Shown one piece after another: positions 1-8,308 of a DNA stretch of 64,000 nt. The notes under the pieces were generated by a model that searched no databases, was not told the origin of the DNA, and saw only the letters and a program-made list of their open reading frames with translations. The stretch is from CAYLRY01 sp964386535. Lineage in GTDB: Bacteria > Chloroflexota > Dehalococcoidia > Dehalococcoidales > UBA3254. The DNA lies in assembly GCA_964386535.1 (NCBI GenBank), contig CAYLRY010000005.1, forward strand, positions 32,604 through 96,603. The letters run 5' to 3'. The position numbers and the translations under genes are program-made. Numbering within the stretch: the stretch's first letter is position 1; each line of letters starts with the position of its first letter.

Positions 1-2
1 CA

Positions 3-953
3 GCCGGATTTCATCATACCTCTGTCTGGCAGTCTTCAGCCATAGTTAAAATGAACCAGGACGGCACTGCCAATGTTCTCTCCGGAGCAGTTGAGATAGG
101 GCAGGGTTATGCCACGGCTATAGCACAGGTAGTGGCAGAAACCCTGGGAATCCGCTATGAAGATGTAAATCCTGTTTTAGCTGATACAGCAGCTACCCCT
201 GCCTCTACAGGAAATGTAGCCAGCACTGGAGTTTCCAGTCCTGTCAGAGCAGCTCAGATGGCAGCCGAGGACGCTAAAGAGAAATTATTGTATCTGGCAG
301 CTCAGAGGCTCAAAGTTCCGGTGGAACAATTAGAAGCTAGGGACCGCTGTATATGGATCAAAGGCACGGATACCAGAATTCCTCTAGCGGATATCTGCCT
401 GACCAACTGGCAGGTTACTGGAACAGTTACCAGCCCGCCTTATTGGAGCATCAGAGATGAAAAAACTCACCAGGTAATTCACGGTTTTGCGGCGGCAGCG
501 ACCATTGTTGAAGTGGAAGTGGATACAGAGACAGGTAAGGTGGATTTACTCAGGGTGACTTCCGCCCATGATTGCGGTCGGGCCATTAATCCAGTGATTA
601 TTGAAAACCAGATTGATCTGGGACTGGTGATGTCACAGGGATGGGTGAGAACAGAAGAATTTATTATTGATCCCAGAACAGGGGTAATAGTTAATCCCAA
701 CCTGCTGGATTATAAAATATGTACGTTCCTGGATGTGCCAGAAAAAGAGAACGTGCATAAAATTTTCGTAGAGAGGCCATGCGCCTGGGGTCCTTTCGGC
801 GCCAAAGGTATGAGCGAAACCTCAATGTGCGCACTCGGTCCGGCTGTAGCGAATGCCGTGTATAATGCCACCGGAGTCAGGATTTATGATGGCTTTCTTT
901 CACCGGCCAATATTTTAAAAGCCATTGAAAGAGTAAAAGGGGGAATGAAATAA
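3..953 (+). CDS. Molybdenum hydroxylase large (MoCo-binding) subunit, C-terminal part
   Basis: This is the C-terminal portion (about 316 residues) of a xanthine dehydrogenase/aldehyde oxidase-family molybdopterin subunit. The reading frame is open to the left edge, so the ATG at 51 is internal and the N-terminus lies outside the window. Seen: a GQG motif in the cofactor-binding region, and near the C-terminus GAKGMSET, whose Glu corresponds to the catalytic Glu of the family GxGE motif. A typical tail follows (PAVANAVYNATG). The family hydroxylates a carbon next to a ring nitrogen or a carbonyl, using water, with electrons passing to Fe-S and FAD. The stop codon overlaps the next start by one base (TAATG), so it is co-translated with the FAD subunit. 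The [2Fe-2S] subunit is not downstream and is presumably upstream. The substrate cannot be told from sequence. Confidence 0.88.
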   Translation, partial: AGFHHTSVWQSSAIVKMNQDGTANVLSGAVEIGQGYATAIAQVVAETLGIRYEDVNPVLADTAATPASTGNVASTGVSSPVRAAQMAAEDAKEKLLYLAAQRLKVPVEQLEARDRCIWIKGTDTRIPLADICLTNWQVTGTVTSPPYWSIRDEKTHQVIHGFAAAATIVEVEVDTETGKVDLLRVTSAHDCGRAINPVIIENQIDLGLVMSQGWVRTEEFIIDPRTGVIVNPNLLDYKICTFLDVPEKENVHKIFVERPCAWGPFGAKGMSETSMCALGPAVANAVYNATGVRIYDGFLSPANILKAIERVKGGMK

Positions 954-2005
954 TGGTTGACCGGCTTTCTGATTACCAGGAGACAAGGCAGGCGGCAGAC
1001 TGGCTCGACTGGAACTGGAGAAATCGTGCACAGACTGAATATTACTCAGCCAGAAGTATAGATGAAGCTGTTAACCTTTTGCTGGAATATGGTAAAGACG
1101 CCAGATTAATGGCCGGAGGAATCGATTTCTTAAGCTTACTGAAGTGCGGGGTAATAACTCCCAAAATCTGGATTAACATTAAAAACATCTCCGGTTTGCG
1201 TTATATCCGGGAGAATGAACAGGGACTTTTCATAGGGACTCTGACCTTGATTAACGATATGGAAAGATCAGCGCTATTAAAAGAACACTATCCCATTTTA
1301 TATGAGACTGCCGGAGAAATGGCTTCACCTCAGATAAGAAATATGGCTACGCTGGGTGGCGATCTTTGCCAGGACGTCCGCTGCTGGTATTACCGCCACT
1401 CTCCGGATACAGGCATCTCTTATGATTGCCGGAGAAAGAGCGAAAGTGGGTTGTGCTATGCCATGGAAGGCGAAAACCAGTACCATGCTATTTTGGGGGA
1501 CTTTCCCTGCCGCGCTGTATGCGGTTCGGATATGGCAACCACTTTGCTGGCACTGGATGCCCGCGTCAAAACGATCAGTGCTTCAGGGGGTAGGACATTA
1601 TGGGTAGATGAACTCTATTCACCTCTGGGCTGTACTTTAAATCCCAGCGAAATAATAGTATCTTTCCAAATACCGCCCGTAAGTTCTGATACCAGACAGG
1701 TGTTTTTGAAGTTTAGAATCAGGAAAGCCATAGATTATGCTATTGTAAGCACTGCCGTAATAATTCGGCTGGAACAGGACATAGTTAAGGATGCAAGAAT
1801 TGTGCTTGGAGGTGTATCATATAGGCCTTATAGAGCTACTCAGGCTGAAAATGTTCTCTCAGGGCAAAAACTCACGCCGGCACTAGCTGAAGAAGCAGCC
1901 GCTTTGGCTTTAAACGGAGCCTCTCCTCTCAGCCGGAATGGATATAAAATAACCATCGCCGAGACGCTGGTGAAAAGAGCGATAATGGGAGAGCGCTACC
2001 TATAA
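953..2005 (+). CDS. Molybdenum hydroxylase FAD-binding subunit (CoxM/XdhB/HcrB-like)
   Basis: This 350-residue protein is the medium subunit that carries FAD for the hydroxylase encoded just upstream. Seen: the PCMH-type FAD motif with GGIDFL near residue 55, a second flavin motif SPQIRNMATLGGDL near residue 130, and a CO dehydrogenase flavoprotein C-terminal domain. Between the two flavin motifs sits a cysteine-rich insert (Cys in RCWYY, then further Cys at roughly 15, 24, 42 and 46 residues on). It resembles the insert that ligates an extra [4Fe-4S] cluster in the beta subunit of 4-hydroxybenzoyl-CoA reductase. An additional cluster is therefore possible but inferred. It is the last gene of its operon; the bidirectional terminator at 2220-2257 follows. 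Confidence 0.88.
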   Translation: MVDRLSDYQETRQAADWLDWNWRNRAQTEYYSARSIDEAVNLLLEYGKDARLMAGGIDFLSLLKCGVITPKIWINIKNISGLRYIRENEQGLFIGTLTLINDMERSALLKEHYPILYETAGEMASPQIRNMATLGGDLCQDVRCWYYRHSPDTGISYDCRRKSESGLCYAMEGENQYHAILGDFPCRAVCGSDMATTLLALDARVKTISASGGRTLWVDELYSPLGCTLNPSEIIVSFQIPPVSSDTRQVFLKFRIRKAIDYAIVSTAVIIRLEQDIVKDARIVLGGVSYRPYRATQAENVLSGQKLTPALAEEAAALALNGASPLSRNGYKITIAETLVKRAIMGERYL

Positions 2006-2219
2006 CCGTTATGCCTTTAAATTCGACTTAATGAGGCTTAACTCACTTTTTACACCTCGGTTTGCCACATAGAAGCGGACTTGATCATTTCCTGTCTTAC
2101 AACTTCGAGATTGTTACCATCCTGTTAGCTTGATGGATGTTAGATATTGCTGTAATGACAGGTAGATAAAAAAGAACACGTTACAACCAGCAGTAAAATT
2201 GGAAAATAATACTCAAAAA

Positions 2220-2257
2220 AGCAGGCCATGGAGTTTTTCCACAGCCTGCTGGTTTTT
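2220..2257. terminator. Bidirectional rho-independent terminator
   Basis: An inverted repeat AGCAGGC...GCCTGCT (2220-2250), with extra pairing of TGGA/TCCA inside, is preceded by a run of A (2215-2220) and followed by a T-run (2253-2257). It lies between the convergent hydroxylase operon and the DUF169 gene and can end transcription from both sides. Confidence 0.75.
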
Positions 2258-2282
2258 ATAAGGTTAAGATTGTAAAAACCGA

Positions 2283-3062
2283 TTAAAAGTCCTTACTTTC
2301 TTCCTGGGTTCGCCTGGTGAGATCGGCATCCCACTTGACATACCCGTCCCTATCCAGGTTAAGGGAATCGCGGTACCAGGTCATTTCCTTAAGGTTCTCT
2401 GTCACAGTAGGCAGCTTTTGGAAGGGAATGACCACAATTACCAGTCCCTCCGGATAAACACGTCGTCCATTCATGCCCCAGGAAAGGCCGCTTACCATGT
2501 AATTTATCTTGCCGGTCTGGTAGGGGTAGATATAGAGCGAACAGCAGTTGGCTACTGTAGTACCCCGGGACTCGTACATATCTCCGGTGGTGTAGGTATT
2601 GGCCCTCAGTAGTACTTCAGCCTGTGTAGCGGGGCAGACGAATACCAGTAAATCAGGCTCATAAACGATTTTATCCAGAGGCGTATAGAGAACGTAATGT
2701 ACCGATCCAGGCTCCATGTGGGGACAGAAGGTGCGGAGCCTGAGATTGACAGCCGGTCTTTGCATAGCACCCAAATTGACTCCAAGCCGTCCGCCATCAG
2801 GGTAATGCAAAGTATTACCTGAGCCAGGCAGACCAAGGAACCTCTTACCGACACAGTCTTCCTCATCCCCAGTGATATAGAACGGTTCCCCTTTCTCCTG
2901 GGCTGCTTTCACCATTTCGCACAGGCCGACAGGTTTGTCAAGTTTCTTAAATCCTTCCGGCTTATAGAAGCAATAGTTGATGGCTACCGGTGATCGTTCG
3001 AAATTGAACTTCTTGTAGATTGAAAGGTCCGTTTTCAAAGGTAGCAATGTCCAGTCCGGCAT
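2283..3062 (-). CDS. DUF169 family protein (COG2043)
   Basis: This 259-residue soluble protein resembles the DUF169 family, whose biochemical role is not established. Seen: an N-terminal block with PVAINYCFYKPEGF, a conserved GLCEMVKAA segment, a DCVGKRFLGL block typical of the family, then alternating strands with several cysteines (LRTFCPHMEPGS, VFVCPATQAE, TVANCCSLYIYP). There are no signal peptide or membrane segments. It is a single-gene unit facing the hydroxylase operon and divergent from the MFS gene at 3278. DUF169 genes in anaerobes are often found near catabolic or redox genes, which fits this neighbourhood but gives no function. Confidence 0.75.
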   Translation of the reverse strand: MPDWTLLPLKTDLSIYKKFNFERSPVAINYCFYKPEGFKKLDKPVGLCEMVKAAQEKGEPFYITGDEEDCVGKRFLGLPGSGNTLHYPDGGRLGVNLGAMQRPAVNLRLRTFCPHMEPGSVHYVLYTPLDKIVYEPDLLVFVCPATQAEVLLRANTYTTGDMYESRGTTVANCCSLYIYPYQTGKINYMVSGLSWGMNGRRVYPEGLVIVVIPFQKLPTVTENLKEMTWYRDSLNLDRDGYVKWDADLTRRTQEESKDF

Positions 3063-3277
3063 TTTAACTTTCCCTCCGTAATTTTATGATTTCCTTAAAT
3101 ACTATATTAAAAGCACCGCTGCTTTCAACCGAGGGCTATATGTTTATAGATGCGGCTAAAACGAGCAAGTTTGTATTGTTCATTCCGGTCTACTTTGGTT
3201 CAAACGTATGAAAATACGGCTTCGTGACAAACCGGCTTTGACAGTGTATTATAGCAATGCAGGTCAATTAATTCCAC

Positions 3278-4525
3278 GTGAAAGATAAAAACCGCTATCG
3301 GTTTGTCATAGAAGCCAATATCTGCCTGGTCCGTGTCTGCTCCGGAGGAATCTGGGCAGCAGCAGGTCCCCTGTTACCCATGATCATGGCAGCATATGAT
3401 ATAAATAGGGGTACAGCCGGCTGGTTCGCCTCTATTGCTCCTCTTACAATTATTTTATTGACAGCGCCTATAGCAGTCATTGCCACCAGGTTCAGTTTAA
3501 AAAAGACTTTTGCCGTAGGAGCCGTTTTACAGGCCGCAGGACTTTTAACTCCTTTTTGTACTGACTATATACCACTGCTTTTTACTCGAGCTTTTTTTGC
3601 ACTGGGTGCCGGTATTACCTTTCCTCTGATACCGGCTATCGCCTCGGAATGGTTTTCCTCCCGGGAATTACCCTTGATAAACGGGATCGCCCTGGGCTTC
3701 AACAGCCTGGGTGGCGCCCTTGTATTCCTGGTTACTGTTCCCATTGCGACAGCGCTTTCATGGCAGGCTCCTTTAACTTTATACGGCGGAATTGCTTTGG
3801 CTACTGCCGCAGGCTGGATGATCTTTGGTAAGGATCGTAAACCAGAAAAGATCAAATCAGGGATAGACAAACAAACGGAAGCTAAAAACCAGCCTGAGCT
3901 AACGATGCGCCAGGCACTCACTCAGCGGTCAACTATCCTTTTAACGCTGGCAACCATGGGTTGTTGGGCCTTAGGGAATAGTGTTGGTACCTGGTTGCCC
4001 ACCTATTATCACCAGGTTTTCAATATGCCGCTGGAAAATGCCAGCACGATTACTGCTGTTGTAACCGTGGTGGGGGTCGTTGCCTGTATAGCCGGCGGTA
4101 TTCTGCCTGTGCGTTTCGGCAGGCGCAGGCCTTTTTTAATCATTCCAGGCGCCTTTCTTGGCATTGCGGCACTGAGCTCCATTTTGTTTAATAACACAGC
4201 GGTTATTTATATATCTGTGATTTGCTTCGGAATTTTAAGCAATATTTACAGCCCATCGCTGTTTACTATCCCTTTTGAGCTTTACGGCATGTCACCTCGT
4301 AATGCGGCCATGGTCTCCTTCATCATGCAAATAGGCGGTAATTTCGGTAATTTTATTGCTCCTCTTTTAGTGGGCTATCTGGCTGACGCCACAGGTTCCT
4401 TTTTACCCGGATTTATCATTTCGGCTGCCATGTCTCTGTGTCTTCTGGTGGTTGGAATATTATTACCTGAAACCGGACCTCTGGCCAAAAAGTTTGTCAT
4501 AAAGAAAGTACCCCAGGCTGTTTAG
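3278..4525 (+). CDS. MFS transporter
   Basis: A 415-residue integral membrane protein with about 12 hydrophobic helices in two six-helix halves, separated by a charged cytoplasmic loop near residues 190-215. The layout is that of the major facilitator superfamily, and the sequence style is closest to CynX/NimT-type or anion/drug permeases. The half-1 loop-2/3 basic segment (FSLKKTF) and its half-2 counterpart (RFGRRRPF) are visible. The only upstream in-frame start is GTG at 3278, and it lacks a good Shine-Dalgarno sequence, so translation may be weak or the start uncertain. It probably moves a substrate or product of the surrounding catabolic genes; direction and substrate cannot be read from sequence. 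Confidence 0.8.
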   Translation: MKDKNRYRFVIEANICLVRVCSGGIWAAAGPLLPMIMAAYDINRGTAGWFASIAPLTIILLTAPIAVIATRFSLKKTFAVGAVLQAAGLLTPFCTDYIPLLFTRAFFALGAGITFPLIPAIASEWFSSRELPLINGIALGFNSLGGALVFLVTVPIATALSWQAPLTLYGGIALATAAGWMIFGKDRKPEKIKSGIDKQTEAKNQPELTMRQALTQRSTILLTLATMGCWALGNSVGTWLPTYYHQVFNMPLENASTITAVVTVVGVVACIAGGILPVRFGRRRPFLIIPGAFLGIAALSSILFNNTAVIYISVICFGILSNIYSPSLFTIPFELYGMSPRNAAMVSFIMQIGGNFGNFIAPLLVGYLADATGSFLPGFIISAAMSLCLLVVGILLPETGPLAKKFVIKKVPQAV

Positions 4526-4707
4526 GGATTTAACTTCAAGGTTATTTCCTTCTTTGAATCATCAATTTAGCTTACTCTTTAAAAATTGAACCCCGGTTAT
4601 TTGACCAAAAAAATGGCATAACTGAGGATGATTCTGTGTGAATATTAGAGTATACTTGGAAATACAGTTTTTATCAAAATAGTCTAAGCGTAATAAAGGA
4701 GAAATTT

Positions 4708-5679
4708 ATGATATACAAAAGATACAGCCAGTATATCATTAACAGGACCAGGGAATATACCCCCGGAGAACTCAAGATGATAGAAGGTATGCTGCGCGAA
4801 AACCCTGTGGAAACGACTTTCAAAATGAAACCTTTGTTGCGGATGGACCATAATATGGTTCCAGACTCTGCCATGCATATGGAATGTATATGGCTGTGGG
4901 GAGGCGTGACTAAATCTGGTCATATGGATGAACCGCATATTCACGACTTTAACCAGATTATCGGCTTTATCAGTTCTGATCCGGATAACCCTAAAGAACT
5001 GGGAGCCGTTATAGAAATGACCCTGGGTGATGAGGCGCACCAACTCACCAGGACCTGCCTGATACATATCCCGGCCGGCATGCAGCATTGCCCCCTGACT
5101 TTTAAAGAAGTCCGCCGTCCGGTCTTTTTTTTCACTCTGGCGCCTACCAGTAGCTACAGCCGGATCTTAGTCCCAAAGAATTCGGAAGCCGTCAGGCACA
5201 CTGCATTAATTCCTCCTGTCCTGCCAGATGCGTCAGGGACAAAATACGGACGTTATATTTTTACCGAACCCAGATCTCACGCTCCAAGCAAACCGAAACC
5301 GGAAGGCGTTCAGGCGCCGCCACCTCCCAAGAACGCTAGAACGACTCATATGGTATCATTGGATGGGGCTGCTGCTTCCGGAGCCCTTTATGTGGACTTT
5401 GTGTGGATATGGAACGGCTCGATGACGATGTCTCCTCAGCCCCACAGCCATGATTTTGATGAAATGATCGGCTTTATCAGTGCCGGCAGTCAGGAAAATC
5501 CACGCGAGATAAATGGCGATGTGTCAATTAATATGAACGGGGAAAAACATGTGCTAACAGAAAGCTCTCTGGTCTATATCCCCAGAGGTCTCGAGCACTG
5601 TCCGCTGGAGTTTAAAGACATTAAAAAGCCCGTGCTGTGCTTCACTATTGGTAATACCACCAGATGGGACATTGCCTGA
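4708..5679 (+). CDS. Bicupin-like protein with two repeated cupin modules
   Basis: A 323-residue protein with two homologous halves. Each carries a His-rich metal-site block (HMDEPHIHDFNQIIGF near residue 73; PQPHSHDFDEMIGF near residue 246) and a second block with IPAGMQHCPL or IPRGLEHCPL. These match the two conserved cupin motifs (HxH...E-type and G...H). Each half also has an insertion of the type DNPKELG or ENPREING. A proline-rich linker lies near residues 195-212. The start is ATG with AAGGAG eight bases upstream. The single-domain cupin at 6137-6673 is clearly related, so duplication within the locus is likely. Function unknown: a metal-dependent enzyme or a small-molecule sensor are both possible. 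Confidence 0.72.
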   Translation: MIYKRYSQYIINRTREYTPGELKMIEGMLRENPVETTFKMKPLLRMDHNMVPDSAMHMECIWLWGGVTKSGHMDEPHIHDFNQIIGFISSDPDNPKELGAVIEMTLGDEAHQLTRTCLIHIPAGMQHCPLTFKEVRRPVFFFTLAPTSSYSRILVPKNSEAVRHTALIPPVLPDASGTKYGRYIFTEPRSHAPSKPKPEGVQAPPPPKNARTTHMVSLDGAAASGALYVDFVWIWNGSMTMSPQPHSHDFDEMIGFISAGSQENPREINGDVSINMNGEKHVLTESSLVYIPRGLEHCPLEFKDIKKPVLCFTIGNTTRWDIA

Positions 5680-5701
5680 TAAACCTGAAATATAACTGGG
5701 T

Positions 5702-6040
5702 TTATCTCTGGCTGAGTGGATATTTTCCGTGTATAAAAGGTTCAATACCGGCAGATGTCGCTCCCAACCGGACTTCAAACCTGGGATATCCGGGAAGCAG
5801 CCTCTCCAAAGACCAGGCTGCGATAGCCACGATACCGCCGCGCTTTACCACCTGGGCCAGTTCTTTCAATAAAGGTAGCGGTTCAAATGGGGTGTAACCC
5901 ACACAGTCAGCGAGTCATACCCAGTCGAAGGTATCATCGTTAAAAGGAAGGTGTGTAATATCACCTTTCTGGAATGAAATCCGTTCTGATAGTCTTACCT
6001 TATTGACCATCATCCGGCCATGTCCAGTTTCCTTTCAGAT
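5702..6040 (-). pseudogene. Remnant of a class I SAM-dependent methyltransferase
   Basis: Reading the minus strand gives GHGRMMVNKVRLSERIS, then FQKGDITHLPFNDDTFDWV, an in-frame TGA (plus-strand 5915-5917), then LADCVGYTPFEPLPLLKEL and VVKRGGIVAIAAWS. That is the motif II to post-III order of a Rossmann-fold methyltransferase (ubiE/Methyltransf_11 type). The N-terminal SAM-binding glycine motif and the C-terminal end are missing, and upstream frames are closed. Two independent lesions, nonsense and truncation at both ends, make this a decayed gene. The left boundary is approximate. Confidence 0.7.
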
Positions 6041-6136
6041 ACTGATGTTTCTTGCAGACCAATATTATAGGTGCAGCCCTGAGCAGTCCGAGTAAGAAAC
6101 ACCTCCGGTTCAAAAATCCTGTACAGTCACTCTTTA

Positions 6137-6673
6137 TCAGGCTGGTTTGATTTTCTCACGAACCTCTGGCGGAAGCGTAGCCAGTTTCTCAGGAGATAGC
6201 TTGGCCAGGATATCCGGTGACAGCTTGGCTAACTTCTCCGGCGGCATCTTCTCGATCACTTCCGGACTTAACTGATATGTGCTAACAGGGCTGGTCGCAA
6301 TATACCAGATGGGGGTATCTATTCGTCTGAAATAAATGGGGGCGTGTTTAACTCCAGCCGGAATGAAAATGGCACAGCTTTTAGTGATGATGTGTTTTTC
6401 GCCATCTATCCATACTTCGATCTCACCGCCGAGATCCCTGGGGTTTTCATGATTGCTCCCGAGGAATACCAGGTATTCATCATAATTATGGGAATGCTCA
6501 ATATCTGGCGTTCCTCTTCCGGTAACACCCATGTGGCTGGCGGCCATAAAAAAGTGGGCTCCCTCTACGACATCACTATCGACGTAGATAGGGAACTTGA
6601 CGAGTTTGGAATCGATGTGAACGTTGTCACCTGGTTTGGGTTCCGTAATAATGTATTTGTCATATTTAGCCAT
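6137..6673 (-). CDS. Single-domain cupin protein with C-terminal octapeptide repeats
   Basis: A 178-residue protein. Residues about 40-130 form a cupin related to each half of the bicupin at 4708: IEHSHNYDEYLVFLG and IPAGVKHAPIYF correspond to its metal-binding motifs, and HENPRDLGGEIEVWIDGEKH matches its insert. The last 44 residues are five near-perfect octapeptides of the form L-[SP]-P-[ED]-x-x-x-[KT], ending in a short lysine-rich tail. The start ATG has an AGGAG-type site just upstream on the minus strand. It stands alone and is transcribed away from the AT-rich gap that follows. Function unknown; the cupin core suggests metal and small-molecule binding, and the tail may be a helical or proline-kinked interaction segment. 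Confidence 0.75.
   Translation of the reverse strand: MAKYDKYIITEPKPGDNVHIDSKLVKFPIYVDSDVVEGAHFFMAASHMGVTGRGTPDIEHSHNYDEYLVFLGSNHENPRDLGGEIEVWIDGEKHIITKSCAIFIPAGVKHAPIYFRRIDTPIWYIATSPVSTYQLSPEVIEKMPPEKLAKLSPDILAKLSPEKLATLPPEVREKIKPA
6152..6271 (-). repeat. Five tandem octapeptide-coding repeats in cupin tail
   Basis: Residues 135-174 of the cupin read as LSPEVIEK, MPPEKLAK, LSPDILAK, LSPEKLAT and LPPEVREK: an 8-residue (24-base) period with invariant Pro at position 3 and acidic residue at position 4. The periodicity is seen directly in the translation. Confidence 0.85.
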
Positions 6674-7438
6674 CAGTATTTCTCCTATTTTATTTATTAT
6701 TATGTCATTATAACTGATAAATTCTATTTATGACTGTTAAAAAGTAAATATAAAAAGTTTTACAATGTTAAAAACATCGTAAATGACGGTAAATAAGGCT
6801 GCCCGCGTATTTTTATCTGTTTCAGATAAATAAGAGAAATCAAAGTTACAATTATTACTAAAAAAACTCATTGACAACGAAATCTTTAATAACAGGAACC
6901 TTTGACATGAAGATTAACACATTCAGGATAATGAAACAAGTGAGGTTAAGTGGACATAGTAGTATATTAATTTATAAAATGGGCAACTAAAGAGTTATAA
7001 TGTATTGTGCCTTGAAATAAATAATTGGCCAGGATCCATGAAAGCTGTAGATCGGAGCGAAAAATACAAGAAAAAAATAGGCTTCTTGCTGCCGGTTATA
7101 GCATCGATCATCACAAAAGTAATTTGTCTGCCGGGGTGTACTGCTTACGAAATCCAAAGGTTTACTGCGCCCCTTACAGACTCATTCGTGGTCGGTAAGC
7201 CTCAAGTACAGACCAATCCCGGAGGAGCCACTCTGACGGTATTCAGCCGGTTTAAACCTGAGATTAATGGGTATGCCTGGCTGGAGCCAACTTTTATGCA
7301 ACGTGACCTTCTCTTCCTCACTCTTGATCCATCGCTTTTTATTGTAGCTTTCCCTGAATTATCACTTACATTTATGCAATACTTGGTAATTCTTATTTTG
7401 TAACAGTAGTGTATAATATATGCAATTAAGGAGGGAAA
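6674..7438. other. 765-base AT-rich gap without a supported gene
   Basis: This stretch lies between the divergent cupin and nitroreductase genes. An open frame from 7038 (ATG) or 7005 (TTG) to 7403 would encode a peptide with a hydrophobic N-terminus (KKKIGFLLPVIASIITKVI). It has no convincing ribosome binding site and no family resemblance, and may be a decayed fragment. A TATAAT at 7412-7417 lies 21 bases before the nitroreductase start with no good -35, and could serve that gene with a very short leader. Confidence 0.4.
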
Positions 7439-8122
7439 ATGGATATTGTTGAGGCTATTAAGACCCGTAAAAGTATTAGAGCTTTTAAGTCAGACCCTGT
7501 ACCCCAGTCGGTCCTGAGAGAAATTTTGGAGGTGGCCCGTAACAGTCCTTCCTGGGCTAATACACAGCCCTGGGAATTCGCCGTAGTAACCGGCAACCCG
7601 CTGCAAGAGATTAAGAAAGGCTATATTGAGAAAGGAGATACCCAGTCAAACATGGAAGCAGGCCGGCCACCTCAATTTCCTGAGTCTTATCTCAACCGCG
7701 CACGCGCTTTAGGACAAAAAGAATACGGATTGCTGGGAGTCACCCGCGATAATAAAGAGGGAAGAGCCTGGTGGAGTTCGCAGAATTTCCTCAACTATGG
7801 TGCCCCGTGTGTCATCTATATCCTGATTAACCGAGCTTACCATATTCATGAACAAGGAATAAATGTCTGGCCAGTGTACGATTGCGGCCTTATATCGCAG
7901 ACTATCATGCTCCTGGCCACTAATTACGGGCTGGGCACCGTCGTCCAGGCACAGGCAGTGGTCCATCCAGATATCATCAGAAGGGTAATTGGTGTGCCGG
8001 ACTCTAAACTGATTTTGATTGGCATCGCAATAGGCTATCCGGACTGGGCAAAAAAGATCACTACTTTCCGCTCTGACAAGGAACCTTTAGACAATTTGGT
8101 TAAATGGTACGGTTTCTCTTAA
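7439..8122 (+). CDS. Nitroreductase-family FMN oxidoreductase
   Basis: A 227-residue protein of the NfsA/FRP-like nitroreductase fold. Seen: the N-terminal FMN-phosphate motif TRKSIRAF, the conserved SPSWANTQPWEF segment, and a C-terminal GLGTVVQ...GIAIGYPDW block. It is longer than the 190-residue homologue at 33330 because of a middle insertion (about residues 60-110) containing many charged and aromatic residues. AAGGAGGG lies seven bases before the ATG. Family members are FMN dimers that reduce nitro compounds, quinones or enones with NAD(P)H, and some dehalogenate or cleave flavin; the physiological substrate here is unknown. It appears monocistronic and is followed by a stem-loop at 8177-8214. 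Confidence 0.85.
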   Translation: MDIVEAIKTRKSIRAFKSDPVPQSVLREILEVARNSPSWANTQPWEFAVVTGNPLQEIKKGYIEKGDTQSNMEAGRPPQFPESYLNRARALGQKEYGLLGVTRDNKEGRAWWSSQNFLNYGAPCVIYILINRAYHIHEQGINVWPVYDCGLISQTIMLLATNYGLGTVVQAQAVVHPDIIRRVIGVPDSKLILIGIAIGYPDWAKKITTFRSDKEPLDNLVKWYGFS

Positions 8123-8176
8123 ATGTAAACAACTTACATTATGCGGTGTCCTGAGTAGATATTGACCAGATTTTGA

Positions 8177-8214
8177 AAAGGGACTTGACAGTTAAGTGCT
8201 GTCAATAGTCCTTT
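8177..8214 (+). terminator. Probable terminator hairpin after nitroreductase
   Basis: AAAGGGACT-TGACAG, a 7-base loop, then CTGTCA-AT-AGTCCTTT form a long stem of 15 pairs with a small bulge. The T-run is short (TTTAATT), so termination strength is uncertain. Confidence 0.55.
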
Positions 8215-8308
8215 AATTAGGCTAACAGTAATTGGTCTGAAGTTATAAAGTCCAACCGGAATAATCACTTAATATCTTCTAACGAGTAATCAAGAGGAGG
8301 ATTAGACT

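Noticed and set aside
5915..5917. In-frame TGA in the methyltransferase read as a selenocysteine codon
   Set aside because: Both ends of the gene are also lost and no selenocysteine element is evident, so decay explains it better.
7005..7403. Open frame of 132 codons (TTG 7005 or ATG 7038) with a hydrophobic N-terminus
   Set aside because: No usable ribosome binding site, no family resemblance, and it lies in an AT-rich gap. Left as a possible fragment only.
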